DNA of 64,000 nt from Chlamydiota bacterium (GTDB taxonomy: Bacteria; Chlamydiota; Chlamydiia; Chlamydiales; Rhabdochlamydiaceae), in the NCBI GenBank assembly GCA_021772335.1, contig JAJFMD010000002.1:62001-126000 (forward strand), read 5' to 3'. Within the stretch, counting starts at the first letter, position 1; each line of letters begins with the position of its first letter. The position numbers and the translations under genes are program-made. This document shows, piece after piece, positions 15,899 through 25,015 of this stretch. Under the pieces are notes generated by a model. The model was not told the DNA's origin, did not search any database, and worked only from the letters and a program-made list of their open reading frames with translations.

Positions 15899-15949
15899 AA
15901 GGAGCGCTCTAATAAAGGGGTGGATCAGCCCTTTTTTGCTCCTTTTTAA
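15899..15949 (+). terminator. Orphan nested terminator hairpin between divergent genes
   Basis: AAGGAGC pairs with GCTCCTT, and inside it AAAGGG pairs with CCCTTT; the outer stem is followed by TTT. It reads as a terminator for plus-strand transcription. No plus-strand gene ends here, because the gene to the left runs away on the minus strand. It may be the former terminator of a gene replaced by the island, or an attenuator ahead of bipA. Confidence 0.55.
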
Positions 15950-15994
15950 AATATTTATTAATACTTAAGAGTGCCTGGCTAACGTCCTTATTTC

Positions 15995-16023
15995 TTGGCT
16001 TTTACACGCAGATCACATAAGAT
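15995..16023 (+). promoter_or_regulatory. Candidate bipA promoter
   Basis: TTGGCT, 17 bases, then TAAGAT, ending 30 bases before the bipA ATG. The spacing is ideal; each hexamer matches 4 of 6 consensus bases. The -35 hexamer is identical to the one ahead of the 11029 gene and the -10 to that of the Inc-like genes. Confidence 0.5.
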
Positions 16024-16053
16024 AGGGCAAATTCCCCTAAAAGAGATGTATTT

Positions 16054-17874
16054 ATGTTCAATCCAGAAAAAATTCGTAACGTTGCAATTATAGCCCACAT
16101 TGATCACGGCAAAACTACCCTACTTGATAGCCTTCTTAAGCAATCCAATATCTTTCGAGATAATGAAGTTGTTCAAGAGCGTATGATGGATAGCTACGAT
16201 CAAGAAAAAGAGCGCGGAATCACAATTTTTGCAAAAGAAACGAGTCTTTTCTTTGAGGATTTCAAAATCAACTTGATTGACACTCCTGGGCACGCGGATT
16301 TTGCTGGAGAAGTGGAGCGCGTCCTTGGAATGGTCAATTCTGTTCTTTTGATTGTCGATGCTTTTGAAGGACCAATGCCTCAAACGCGTTTTGTTCTCTC
16401 TTTAGCTCTTAAACTAGGACTAAACCCTATTGTCATTCTTAATAAGATCGATCGCCCTCATGCTGATCCCGATCGCGCTCTTAATCTTACATTTGATCTG
16501 TTTGTTGAACTAGGTGCAACTGATGAGCAGCTTGATTTCCCGATTGTTTATTGCTCTGCGATTAATAACTATGCGATGAAAGAGATTGAAGATGAGCGGA
16601 AAAATATGCGTCCTCTCTTTGAAGTGATCATTGATAAAGTTCAGCCTCCGTCGGGATCTCTCGACCGACCTTTTTTGATGCAGGCAACCACATTATCATA
16701 TAACGACTTTATCGGTAGAATGGCATGCGGACGTATTCTTGAAGGTGTCATTAAAAAAGGTGATACTGTTGTTAAAGTGAATCAAGACGGCCATCCCACA
16801 AACCATAAAGTTACGAGAATCGAAGGCTATCACGGCCTTAAGAAAGTGGAGCTGGAAGAAGCTGGTGTTGGTGACATTGTCAGTATAGCTGGAATTCCTG
16901 AAGTGACGATTGGAGATACACTTTGCTCATCTCAGCATATTGTCCAACTCCCCTCAATTGATATCACAGAACCTACCCTATCGATGGATATTTCTGTTAA
17001 CTCTGGACCTTTTGCTGGAAAAGAGGGAAAGCATGTCACGATGAATAAGATTCGTGATCGTCTAGAAAGGGAGAGAAAAGCAAATATTTCACTTAGAATT
17101 GAAGAGGTTGAAGGTAGTGATGATATGCTGCGTATTTGCGGTAGAGGAGAACTTCATATTTCTGTTCTTATTGAAGCAATGCGAAGAGAAGGCTTTGAGA
17201 TGAGTATTGCTAAGCCGCAAGTTATTACAAAGAAAATTGACGGGGAAAAATGCGAGCCAGTAGAGATCGCTCACATTGAAGTGCCTGCTGAGTTTGCTGG
17301 AGCGGTAATTGAAGAGCTCTCTAGAAGAAAAGGTGAAATGACATCTCTTGATACCAACGAGCACAATATTACAACACTCACCTTTACAATACCAACGCGT
17401 GGGCTAATGGGATATCGCAATGACTTCCTTACACTTACAAAAGGGAAAGGTATTCTAACGTCACGTTTTGAAAATTATGCAAAGTGGAAAGGAGAGATTC
17501 CTGGAAGACAAAAAGGCGTTTTGATTTCCATTTGCGCTGGGAAAACAGCTGCATTTGCTCTTTTCGGCCTTCAAGATCGAGGAACAATGTTCGTTGTTCC
17601 TACACAAGAGGTTTATGAAGGAATGATTGTAGGTCAAAACAACCGAGAAAATGACCTTGTTGTTAACGTAGTTAAAGGAAAACAGCTAACGAATGTGCGT
17701 TCTTCTGGTAAAGATGAAGCTATTGCTCTCATCCCTCCAAGATTGTTTTCTCTTGAACAAGCGATTGATTTTGTTGAAGATGATGAATTGATTGAAATCA
17801 CTCCTGCTTCAGTCCGATTAAGAAAAAGAGAGCTCAAGGAAACCGATCGTAAGAGAAAGAAACGCTCATCGTAG
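16054..17874 (+). CDS. bipA: Ribosome-associated GTPase BipA/TypA
   Basis: A translational GTPase of the EF-G class that binds the 70S ribosome and assists ribosome assembly and stress or low-temperature growth. Visible motifs: G1 AHIDHGKTT, switch [11 protein letters not shown]3 DTPGHADF, G4 NKID and G5 CSA, then the beta-barrel domain, two alpha/beta domains and the BipA-specific C-terminal domain ([20 protein letters not shown]). The 606-residue length is exactly that of the family. The basic tail [16 protein letters not shown] is usual for many members. It has its own promoter candidate and is followed by a GrpB-family gene after 67 bases. Confidence 0.97.
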   Translation: MFNPEKIRNVAIIAHIDHGKTTLLDSLLKQSNIFRDNEVVQERMMDSYDQEKERGITIFAKETSLFFEDFKINLIDTPGHADFAGEVERVLGMVNSVLLIVDAFEGPMPQTRFVLSLALKLGLNPIVILNKIDRPHADPDRALNLTFDLFVELGATDEQLDFPIVYCSAINNYAMKEIEDERKNMRPLFEVIIDKVQPPSGSLDRPFLMQATTLSYNDFIGRMACGRILEGVIKKGDTVVKVNQDGHPTNHKVTRIEGYHGLKKVELEEAGVGDIVSIAGIPEVTIGDTLCSSQHIVQLPSIDITEPTLSMDISVNSGPFAGKEGKHVTMNKIRDRLERERKANISLRIEEVEGSDDMLRICGRGELHISVLIEAMRREGFEMSIAKPQVITKKIDGEKCEPVEIAHIEVPAEFAGAVIEELSRRKGEMTSLDTNEHNITTLTFTIPTRGLMGYRNDFLTLTKGKGILTSRFENYAKWKGEIPGRQKGVLISICAGKTAAFALFGLQDRGTMFVVPTQEVYEGMIVGQNNRENDLVVNVVKGKQLTNVRSSGKDEAIALIPPRLFSLEQAIDFVEDDELIEITPASVRLRKRELKETDRKRKKRSS

Positions 17875-17941
17875 TTTTCTTGCTCGATTGGATTTAGAAT
17901 TTTCTCTATACTCTTTCTCAATGAGTTGATGGAGAAGAGTC

Positions 17942-18457
17942 ATGGTTGCAATTGCAGAGTATGATCCGCGGTGGGCTGATGATTTTCAGCATGAAAAAAA
18001 GTGTCTACTCGAAGCGTTAGCATCTTCTCCTATTATGATGATTGAGCATGTCGGTAGTACGGCAATCCTCGGCTTAGCATCAAAGCCTGTCATTGATATC
18101 ATGATTGCAGTGAAGAACCTCGATGTCATTAATGAGAGTGTCATTGATGCGATCTGTTCTTTAGGCTATAAGTATCGCCCTGATTTAGAAGAAGAAATGC
18201 CCTTCCGTCGTTACTTTAATAAGAATGACGCTCAGGGTAAACGTACGCATCAAATTCACGTAGTTCCCTATATGAGTCCTTTTTGGAATCGGTTGATATT
18301 GTTTCGAGATTATTTGCGTGTTAGGACTGATCGCAAGAATGAATATGCAGATCTAAAGTGTGAGCTTGCAAAAATGCATGCAAAAAAGAGCGATTACACA
18401 AAAGCCAAGAGTGACTTTATTAACCTTGTTATTTTGGAATCAATAACTCTTAGTTAG
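17942..18457 (+). CDS. GrpB/UPF0157 nucleotidyltransferase-fold protein
   Basis: A 171-residue protein of the GrpB (UPF0157) family, a minimal nucleotidyltransferase fold of uncertain substrate; some relatives are fused to dephospho-CoA kinase. Family marks are YDPRWADDFQHEK at the N-terminus, IEHVGSTAILGLASKPVIDI with the GST and Asp of the active-site region, and HQIHVVPYMSPFW with the conserved HxHxV pattern. It follows bipA and precedes a permease gene, with a plausible but weak ribosome binding site (GGAGAAGAGTC) before the ATG. A direct role cannot be inferred from context. Confidence 0.9.
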   Translation: MVAIAEYDPRWADDFQHEKKCLLEALASSPIMMIEHVGSTAILGLASKPVIDIMIAVKNLDVINESVIDAICSLGYKYRPDLEEEMPFRRYFNKNDAQGKRTHQIHVVPYMSPFWNRLILFRDYLRVRTDRKNEYADLKCELAKMHAKKSDYTKAKSDFINLVILESITLS

Positions 18458-18500
18458 ATTTTTGTTTCAAATTAATTCTTTTTTTATTATAGAAAGGATT

Positions 18501-19298
18501 ATGTTTATTCTTTCTTTATTTGCATTTGCTTTAATTGGAGTTACAGCGGGATTACTTGCTGGACTGCTTGGTATCAGCGGCGGTGTGGTTACCATTCCCC
18601 TTCTAGTTTTGATGTTTAATATGCTTCAGTTTGATCATTTGTGTTTAATGCAACTTGCTATTGGGACTTCTTTAGCTGCGATGGTGATCAATGCTTTTTC
18701 TTCTACGATGGCGCATCATCGTCGTGGTAAAGTGACGTGGCCTGTTGTGCGCGCTATGGCACCCGGTGTTTTTGTTGGATGTATCTCAGGCGCTTTTGTT
18801 GCAAGGCTTTTGCCCGGTGATGTGTTGAAACTAATCTTTGGAGTTTTTGAGTGTTTGCTCGGCATCTATTTCTTCAAAAAGATCAAGCCATATGAAGGGG
18901 AAAATCGCCTTCCAGGGAAATGGGCTTTGTCGGGAATTGGCTATGGTATTGGAGGTATTTCCAACATTTTGGGAATTGGTGGTGGAATCATCACAGTCCC
19001 CACTCTCATGGCATTTAAATTAAAACCTCGAAGGGCTGTTGCAACATCTTCTGCTGTTGGCTTTATGATTTCAGTTCTCGGAGCTAGTTCTTATCTTTAT
19101 TTTGGTTTAACGCAAGAGTGTATGGTCAAATACAGCATTGGGTACCTTTATGTTCCTGCTTTTGTAGCAATTAGTATTGCCTCAGCCTTTACGGCGCCTT
19201 ATGGAGCTAAACTCGCGCACACTTTAGAGCCCACTCTATTGAGAAGAATCTTTGGCGGTGCATTGATTATCGCGGGCTCACTCATGATCTTTAACTAA
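18501..19298 (+). CDS. TauE/SafE-family membrane permease
   Basis: A 265-residue inner-membrane protein of the TauE/SafE (DUF81) family, which exports sulfite, sulfoacetate or related organic anions in characterised members. The two-fold repeat of the family is evident: GLLGISGGVVTIPLLVLM in the first half and LGIGGGIITVPTLMAFK in the second, with about eight hydrophobic segments. The ATG with AAGGA eight bases upstream is chosen; a TTG 39 bases earlier would add a non-family extension. Substrate unknown. It may share a message with the GrpB-like gene upstream, 43 bases away. Confidence 0.9.
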   Translation: MFILSLFAFALIGVTAGLLAGLLGISGGVVTIPLLVLMFNMLQFDHLCLMQLAIGTSLAAMVINAFSSTMAHHRRGKVTWPVVRAMAPGVFVGCISGAFVARLLPGDVLKLIFGVFECLLGIYFFKKIKPYEGENRLPGKWALSGIGYGIGGISNILGIGGGIITVPTLMAFKLKPRRAVATSSAVGFMISVLGASSYLYFGLTQECMVKYSIGYLYVPAFVAISIASAFTAPYGAKLAHTLEPTLLRRIFGGALIIAGSLMIFN

Positions 19299-19352
19299 GA
19301 ATAAGTAACAAGAATTCATAAATGTTGATATAGTGTTTTTAGGAGATAAAAA

Positions 19353-20501
19353 ATGAAGCAACATTGTTACCTAAATGATTTTCAGATTATTCGACCTCAG
19401 CACGAGCTTGAACAGGAAAAGATTCTTGATTGGATTGCTAAAGCGCATACCGAAGCTGAATCACATCGTGTGCAATGGGGCCGTGGCTGCGTTAAAGAAG
19501 AGCGATTTCATCAAAATATAAAAAAATTGCTTTATCGACTTGGCAGCGGAAAGGGGAAAATTACGAAACGCGCTGTGCAAATCTCAGATTTATTTCTTTC
19601 AAACGATGACTGTAGAGAGATTTATGATATTAACAGTAAGCAGTTAGAGGGGATGAAAATTCAAGATCGCAATCAGTTTTATCAAACACACACTGAAGCG
19701 ATATTTGAGCAGTTTTATCCTAAAGGTTGCAGCGCTCCTGATCACCTCATTCATGTAACCTGCACTGGTTATATCGCTCCAAGTAGCGCTCAAAGAATCG
19801 TTGCAAAGCGCGATTTTCATAGCAAAACAGCGGTGACACATGCGTATCATATGGGCTGCTATGCTGCTTTCCCAGCAATTCGGATGGCAAAAGGTTTTGC
19901 TCATGATAAAAACAGGGTTGATATTGTCCATACAGAGATGTGCAGTTTGCACATGAATCCCCTCAATCACAATTTGGATCAACTCGTTGTACAATCACTA
20001 TTTGCGGATGGTTTTATTCGCTATAGCGCAAACGATACTCAAACTTCCCCCTCTTTAGAATTGTGCGCTTTGCATGAAGAGTTAATACCATATTCATATC
20101 AAGAGATGTCATGGAGTCCTGATCATTGGGGAATGAGCATGAGTTTAAGTGCTAAAGTTCCAGAATTGATTTCTTCTCATCTAGAGATTTTTTTAAAACA
20201 ACTCGCTGAGAAAGCTCAGGTTGATTGGAATATGCTTAAGGAAAAAGCTTTATTTGCAATCCATCCAGGAGGTCCTAAAATTATTGATTCAATTGCAGAG
20301 AAGTTAGAGCTCTCTTCTGAGCAGCTCTATTTTACCTATGATGTCTTTACAACACATGGCAATATGTCCTCGGCGACCGTTCCTCATATGTGGGCAGCAA
20401 TATTGAAAGATGACAAGATTCTAAATGATAGATATATTATCTCCCTTGCTGCTGGACCGGGATTAACTCTTACAGGAGCTCTTTTAAAAAAGGTGGTATA
20501 A
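19353..20501 (+). CDS. Type III polyketide synthase (chalcone synthase superfamily)
   Basis: A 382-residue homodimer-type ketosynthase that extends an acyl-CoA starter with malonyl-CoA units and cyclises the product. The catalytic triad of the superfamily is in place: Cys169 in AYHMGCYAAFPAIRMA, His304 in FAIHPGGPKII and Asn337 in FTTHGNMSSATVPHMW. GPGLT at the C-terminus corresponds to the family GPG motif. The next two genes, a membrane protein and a UbiG-like methyltransferase, follow with one-base gaps. The unit resembles alkylresorcinol / alkylpyrone operons of other bacteria, in which a type III PKS product is methylated to a phenolic or quinone lipid. Product inferred, not shown. AGGAG precedes the start. 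Confidence 0.92.
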   Translation: MKQHCYLNDFQIIRPQHELEQEKILDWIAKAHTEAESHRVQWGRGCVKEERFHQNIKKLLYRLGSGKGKITKRAVQISDLFLSNDDCREIYDINSKQLEGMKIQDRNQFYQTHTEAIFEQFYPKGCSAPDHLIHVTCTGYIAPSSAQRIVAKRDFHSKTAVTHAYHMGCYAAFPAIRMAKGFAHDKNRVDIVHTEMCSLHMNPLNHNLDQLVVQSLFADGFIRYSANDTQTSPSLELCALHEELIPYSYQEMSWSPDHWGMSMSLSAKVPELISSHLEIFLKQLAEKAQVDWNMLKEKALFAIHPGGPKIIDSIAEKLELSSEQLYFTYDVFTTHGNMSSATVPHMWAAILKDDKILNDRYIISLAAGPGLTLTGALLKKVV

Positions 20502-20502
20502 A

Positions 20503-21009
20503 ATGTGGTGGCTGCTTTTAGTTCCCTTTGTCATCCAAGCTTTTGTGATCAATTTAGACGAGTTTGGATATCACGTGAAACGAGGACTTCCTCGCTGGGA
20601 AAGACTCGGGCATCCTCTCGACACGCTCACTGTAATCTTCTGTTTTCTCTATATTCTACTAGTCCCCTATGATCCTCTGAAATACAAAGTTTATGTTTTC
20701 TTAGCGCTATTTTCGACGTTCTTTATCACTAAGGATGAGTTTATTCATAAACATCATTGTCCCGCTGGCGAGCAGTGGCTGCATGCTGTGCTCTTCGTTA
20801 ATCATTCGATTGTGCTAACAGCTCTTGGTTTGCTCTGGCCCGTGATCCACTACTCCGCTACCCCAGCTTGGCTTGCTCAAGGAATTGGTCATCCAGAATT
20901 TTTCCGTCGCTTTCTCTGGCTTCAGTTGCTCTTTGCAGGAGGCTTTATGCTTTATCAGATTGTGTTTTGGAATATTGTTTGGCGTAATAAGAAAATCATG
21001 AAGCATTAG
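20503..21009 (+). CDS. Integral membrane protein of the type III PKS operon
   Basis: A 168-residue protein with five hydrophobic segments, approximately 2-19, 37-54, 61-77, 92-114 and 136-160. Charged and histidine-rich loops between them (NLDEFGYHVKRGLPRWERLG, DEFIHKHHCPAGEQWLH) look like possible metal or quinone ligands; that is a guess. It begins one base after the polyketide synthase stop and ends one base before the methyltransferase start, so it belongs to their pathway. It could be a membrane-bound modification enzyme or an anchor for a lipid product. I do not recognise a named family. Confidence 0.8.
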   Translation: MWWLLLVPFVIQAFVINLDEFGYHVKRGLPRWERLGHPLDTLTVIFCFLYILLVPYDPLKYKVYVFLALFSTFFITKDEFIHKHHCPAGEQWLHAVLFVNHSIVLTALGLLWPVIHYSATPAWLAQGIGHPEFFRRFLWLQLLFAGGFMLYQIVFWNIVWRNKKIMKH

Positions 21010-21010
21010 T

Positions 21011-21748
21011 ATGAAAAAAAACGTCAATAATGCCTTTTATGATGAGCTTCATCAAATGTGGCTTAATGCTGAAGATCACCCCATTGCAGTGCTTCGCAGT
21101 GAAAATCGTTTGAGAAATCCGTGGATCTCTAGAGTGATTGAAAAAGAATTGGGAGGTCAAGCGCGCGTACTCGATGTGGGCTGCGGCGGCGGCCTTCTAA
21201 CCAATCATCTTGCTAAAGAGGGATATGAGGTTTCTGGAATCGATTTATCGAAAGCAAGTTTAGATGTTGCTGAACAAAGTGATCCGACAAATAGCGCTAA
21301 GTATTTATGTGCTAATGCATGTGAGCTTCCTTTTGATGATGGAAGTTTTGATGTCGTGTGTGCAATGGATTTACTAGAGCACGTTGAGCATCCTGAATTG
21401 GTCATTAGTGAAGCTGCTAGAGTCTTGCGTCCAAGAGGGATCTTCTTCTTTCACACGTTTAACCGCACTTTATTGAGCTATCTTCTCGCGATTAAGGCTT
21501 TGGAGTGGTTTATTCCCAATGCGCCTAAGGATATTCATATTTATAATCTGTTTATTAAGCCCAAAGAGCTTCAAAAACTGTGTCAACAAGTTGGGATGAA
21601 AGTAGAGTCGATGAATGGCGTAAGGCCGTGTTTAACTGCAAAGGTTGTGAAACAGGTGCTATTTGAGAAAAGAGTGACAGAGGATTTTATTTTTGAGTTT
21701 TGTAAGTCGCTGAAAGCGGGTTATTGCGGCTACGCAATTAGTCAGTAA
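21011..21748 (+). CDS. UbiG-like SAM-dependent O-methyltransferase of the type III PKS operon
   Basis: A 245-residue class I methyltransferase. Motif I is VLDVGCGGGLLTNHLA, an acidic GIDLS follows, then LPFDDGSFDVVCAMDLLEHV, and the HTFNRTLLSYLLAIKALEW region is typical of UbiG/Coq3-type phenol O-methylases. Because it is the third gene of an operon headed by a type III polyketide synthase, the likely substrate is a hydroxylated aromatic lipid rather than ubiquinone; chlamydiae as known make menaquinone. Its 3' end overlaps the convergent gene by 11 bases. Confidence 0.88.
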   Translation: MKKNVNNAFYDELHQMWLNAEDHPIAVLRSENRLRNPWISRVIEKELGGQARVLDVGCGGGLLTNHLAKEGYEVSGIDLSKASLDVAEQSDPTNSAKYLCANACELPFDDGSFDVVCAMDLLEHVEHPELVISEAARVLRPRGIFFFHTFNRTLLSYLLAIKALEWFIPNAPKDIHIYNLFIKPKELQKLCQQVGMKVESMNGVRPCLTAKVVKQVLFEKRVTEDFIFEFCKSLKAGYCGYAISQ

Positions 21749-22391
21749 GATAGCGAATGACACGGGTGATCTGGAAATGACGCTCTTCATTTTGAGCAAT
21801 CATATCATTCCAATGTTTGATCACTTCTTCTTCCTCGTGATTTTCAATATTTAAAGGCACTAAGGAAATATCAGAATTTTTTAAATTCGATCCTTTCTTC
21901 TCTAAAGAATCGAGGAGTTTTTCAATATCGAGATCTTTAAGAAGCTTCCAGTTTTTTAGACGTTTAACCAGCTTCTTCCCCTCATCATTCTTAAGTTGGC
22001 CAACAAGAACATAAAAGTGTTTCATTGTCGTTGACCATTGGTCGACAGTGAAAGCCGTTTCAACAGAGTGTGATACTTGTGGGTCCTTTTCAGAGCCTTC
22101 TTTGAAAGCTTTAAGATCCTGCTTAAGAAAGGACATTGTTTTTTGAGTATGGGAGATTTTGTCGCTATTTTTAGGATCTATATTTGTGATGCCAAAGAAA
22201 CGAAGCTTATTCGGTAGACCAGGAAATTTAAGTAAATGACAGGGACGCGAGCGTACAAGAGAATAAAACGGACTGTTTCGATCATTGATCATTGTATGAG
22301 TCCATTCATCTTTACCTAGAACGAAGAGATGAATTACCCTTTTTGCAATTGGGGCAATTGTCTGGTTAGTTTTTTTCTCTTTATTTATCAT
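21738..22391 (-). CDS. Hypothetical protein
   Basis: A 217-residue hydrophilic protein that I do not recognise. A short hydrophobic stretch near the N-terminus (RVIHLFVLGKDEW) is not a convincing signal peptide. The middle and end are helical and charged (LKNWKLLKDLDIEKLLDSL, EEEEVIKHWNDMIAQNEERH). It is convergent with the polyketide operon, overlapping its last gene by 11 bases. The start has only a weak ribosome binding site. No paralogue is seen in the window. Confidence 0.65.
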   Translation of the reverse strand: MINKEKKTNQTIAPIAKRVIHLFVLGKDEWTHTMINDRNSPFYSLVRSRPCHLLKFPGLPNKLRFFGITNIDPKNSDKISHTQKTMSFLKQDLKAFKEGSEKDPQVSHSVETAFTVDQWSTTMKHFYVLVGQLKNDEGKKLVKRLKNWKLLKDLDIEKLLDSLEKKGSNLKNSDISLVPLNIENHEEEEVIKHWNDMIAQNEERHFQITRVIRYLTD

Positions 22392-22574
22392 TTTAAAAGA
22401 CTTAATGTTTGATTTTAAAAAATATTGTACTCGATTTTTTATTAAAAATCAAGGTGAAACGCAATGCGCTTTAATCCAAGATTTTAGAGATATTAATCAA
22501 ATCTTAATATTTGTGCGCAAGTGCTATTTTGGTAAATATTTTTAATATATTGTGGGTAAGAGAGTTAGAGCGGC

Positions 22575-22589
22575 AACATTCTCAATGTT
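22575..22589. promoter_or_regulatory. Small inverted repeat in the tpx upstream region
   Basis: AACATT-CTC-AATGTT, a perfect 6-3-6 inverted repeat about 84 bases before the tpx ATG, could be a regulator site for the peroxidase gene. The rest of the ~280-base gap holds no open frame or RNA that I can identify. Short palindromes of this size also occur by chance. Confidence 0.25.
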
Positions 22590-22672
22590 CTCGCATTAAA
22601 ATCTTTATATTGCGATAAAGGATGTGTATTTCGGAGATAGTTAAACAGTAAAGCGTTAATAAGGAGCGTGTT

Positions 22673-23173
22673 ATGGCAGAAGTGACTTTGAAAGGAAATC
22701 CAATAAAAACCAGTGGAGAATTACCGCCTGTAGGATCTAAGGCTCCCTCTTTCTCCTTAGTCGATAAAGATCTGAATGATGTAACACTGGATAAATATGG
22801 CTCAAAGAAGAAAGTCCTCGTTATTGTCCCGAGTTTAGATACCGCTGTGTGCTCAGTTGAGGCTGAAAAGTTCAATCAGAAGGCGGCAGGCTTAAGAGAT
22901 GTTGTTGTGCTCGTCATATCGTGTGACCTCCCCTTTGCTCAAGCGCGCTATTGCAGCGCAAAAGGAGTGGAGAATGTAGAGACTCTCTCCATCATGAGAT
23001 CGCGTGATTTTGCGCAGGCATATGGCGTTTTGATGGAAACTGGACCGCTTAAAGGGATCACGGCAAGAGCCATTGTTATTTTAGATGGAGATAACAAGGT
23101 CGTCTATTCTGAGTTTGTGAGAGAGATTACAGAAGAGCCTAACTATGATCAGGTGCTCTCTGCAGTTCGCTAG
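22673..23173 (+). CDS. tpx: Thiol peroxidase
   Basis: Tpx is an atypical 2-Cys peroxiredoxin that reduces hydrogen peroxide and lipid hydroperoxides with thioredoxin as donor. The peroxidatic Cys60 lies in SLDTAVCSVEAEKFN and the resolving Cys94 in AQARYCSAKGV, the same spacing as in the Escherichia coli enzyme. PPVGSKAPSFSLV at the N-terminus and a length of 166 residues fit the family. AAGGAG stands eight bases before the ATG. The gene has its own upstream region of about 280 bases and converges on the malic enzyme gene with two bases between them. Confidence 0.97.
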   Translation: MAEVTLKGNPIKTSGELPPVGSKAPSFSLVDKDLNDVTLDKYGSKKKVLVIVPSLDTAVCSVEAEKFNQKAAGLRDVVVLVISCDLPFAQARYCSAKGVENVETLSIMRSRDFAQAYGVLMETGPLKGITARAIVILDGDNKVVYSEFVREITEEPNYDQVLSAVR

Positions 23174-23175
23174 TC

Positions 23176-24846
23176 TTATCGCTTGTAAATAGGATAGTGT
23201 GGATCCCACATCTCATCATCGATGCGCTTTCTAACCTCTTCTAAAGAGCGCTTCGGTGCTAGTTTTTGTTCTTGAGCAACTTTAATCACCTCAATGGCAA
23301 TCGTGCGCGAGATTTCACGAAGTTGGGGAAAACGAGGGAAAAGAGGTAGATTATCTGCCTCAAGAATGGGGGCATAGCTGCTGAGGATTTCTGCGGCTTT
23401 AATCATCATTTCATCTGTGATCTTTGTTATCTCTCCAGCGATTGCGCCGAGTCCAACACCCGGAAAGATATAGACGTTATTGCATTGTCCAATTTCATAC
23501 TGCTTTCCTTCATATTCGATCGTTCCAAAAGGACTACCAGTTGCAATGAGTGCTGTACCTTTGGTCCATTCAAAAATTTCAGCGGGTGTTGCTTCTGAGC
23601 AGCTTTTGGGATTGGAAAGAGGAAGAATAACCGGTTGTTCTAAGTATTGAGCCATTGTACTGACGATTTCTTCGGTGAAAGCGCCAGCTTGAGTTGACAC
23701 GCCGATTAGAACTGTAGGCCGCGCATTGATAATGACGTCATATAAGTTGATTTTACCTGGGTTTTTAACATTCCAATCGTCGAGATTTTTTTTTTCTTGT
23801 GCGAATTCTTTTTGATTGGGGCTTATATTGAGTGATTCGGAGTGGATTAAGCCGTTTTGATCGATGATAAAGAAACGTTTTTTAGCCTCTTCTTCAGAGA
23901 CGCCTTCTTGCATCATTGCTTTGGCAAGTTGATTGCAAATACCAACCCCTGCAGATCCCGCTCCTAAAATGGCGATTTTTTGCTGTGCTAAACTGCTTTT
24001 TTTATATTTAACAGCAGCATAAACAGCAGCGAGTACAACAGCCGCAGTTCCTTGAATATCATCGTTAAATGAGCAGAGCGTATCGCGGTAGCGATCGAGC
24101 AGCTTTTGTGCATTAATTTTTCCGAAATCCTCCCATTGTAACAACACATGAGGATAGCGCTTTTTAATCAAAGTGATAAACTGATCGATGAAATCATCAT
24201 ACTCCTCTCCCCTAACACGTTCGTGACGCCAGCCGAGATAGAAAGGATCTTTAGTTAACTCAGGATTATTTGTTCCTGTATCGAGCATCACTGGTAGGAC
24301 TTTGCTCGGATGAATGCCTCCAAATAGTGTATAGAGAGCGAGTTTGCCAATGGAAATTGCCATTCCTCCTGCTCCCCAATCCCCTAAACCTAGAATACGC
24401 TCTCCATCTGTGACAACTACAACTTCAATATCATCAAAAGGAATCGATGCAATGATCGTTTCCATTTGATCTCTAAGTGGAAAAGAAATGTAAATGCCGC
24501 GATGCTGGTTATATAATAGACTAAAGTGAATAGAGACATCGCCTACTGTAGGCGTATAGATCAAAGGAAGCATCTCCTCAACATGATCGAGTATAAAGCG
24601 AAAATAGAGAATTTCATTGCGATTTTGCAACGTTGAAAGAAAACTGTACTTTGCAAGGCGCGAGGGAAGCTCGCAAAAGTTTTCATAGCGCCTTTTGAGT
24701 TGCTCTTCCATGGTAGAAACATGATAGGGAAGAAAGCCGTTTAGATTTAGCTCATTGCGTTCCTCTTCACTAAAGGCGCTCCCCTTATTTAAAAGAGGGT
24801 CATTGAGTATTTCAAACGGGCTTTGAGTCAGTTTTACAATATCCAC
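23176..24846 (-). CDS. maeA: NAD-dependent malic enzyme
   Basis: This enzyme oxidatively decarboxylates malate to pyruvate and CO2, producing NADH. At 556 residues it is of the long bacterial/eukaryotic type. Visible features are MLPLIYTPTVGDVSIHFS at the N-terminus, VVVVTDGERILGLGDWGAGGM (substrate and metal site), LQWEDFGKINAQKLLDRYRD, CSFNDDIQGTAAV, and the nucleotide-binding GAGSAGVGICNQLA. It is a single-gene unit, convergent with tpx. It would link host-derived dicarboxylates to pyruvate in an intracellular metabolism. Confidence 0.95.
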   Translation of the reverse strand: MDIVKLTQSPFEILNDPLLNKGSAFSEEERNELNLNGFLPYHVSTMEEQLKRRYENFCELPSRLAKYSFLSTLQNRNEILYFRFILDHVEEMLPLIYTPTVGDVSIHFSLLYNQHRGIYISFPLRDQMETIIASIPFDDIEVVVVTDGERILGLGDWGAGGMAISIGKLALYTLFGGIHPSKVLPVMLDTGTNNPELTKDPFYLGWRHERVRGEEYDDFIDQFITLIKKRYPHVLLQWEDFGKINAQKLLDRYRDTLCSFNDDIQGTAAVVLAAVYAAVKYKKSSLAQQKIAILGAGSAGVGICNQLAKAMMQEGVSEEEAKKRFFIIDQNGLIHSESLNISPNQKEFAQEKKNLDDWNVKNPGKINLYDVIINARPTVLIGVSTQAGAFTEEIVSTMAQYLEQPVILPLSNPKSCSEATPAEIFEWTKGTALIATGSPFGTIEYEGKQYEIGQCNNVYIFPGVGLGAIAGEITKITDEMMIKAAEILSSYAPILEADNLPLFPRFPQLREISRTIAIEVIKVAQEQKLAPKRSLEEVRKRIDDEMWDPHYPIYKR

Positions 24847-25015
24847 AAAATCATCTCGAGTTTTTTTGAAAGACTACCTAACAAAAAACAGTTTTAGGGC
24901 AGTTCTCGTTACCTCAACATAAGAATGTCAAGATAAGTTGTCAATTTATCATCGAATGCTTGGAGTTTTTTTTTAATTTGTCTTATTGTTTTTTTGAAAG
25001 AACTTACGAGGAAGT

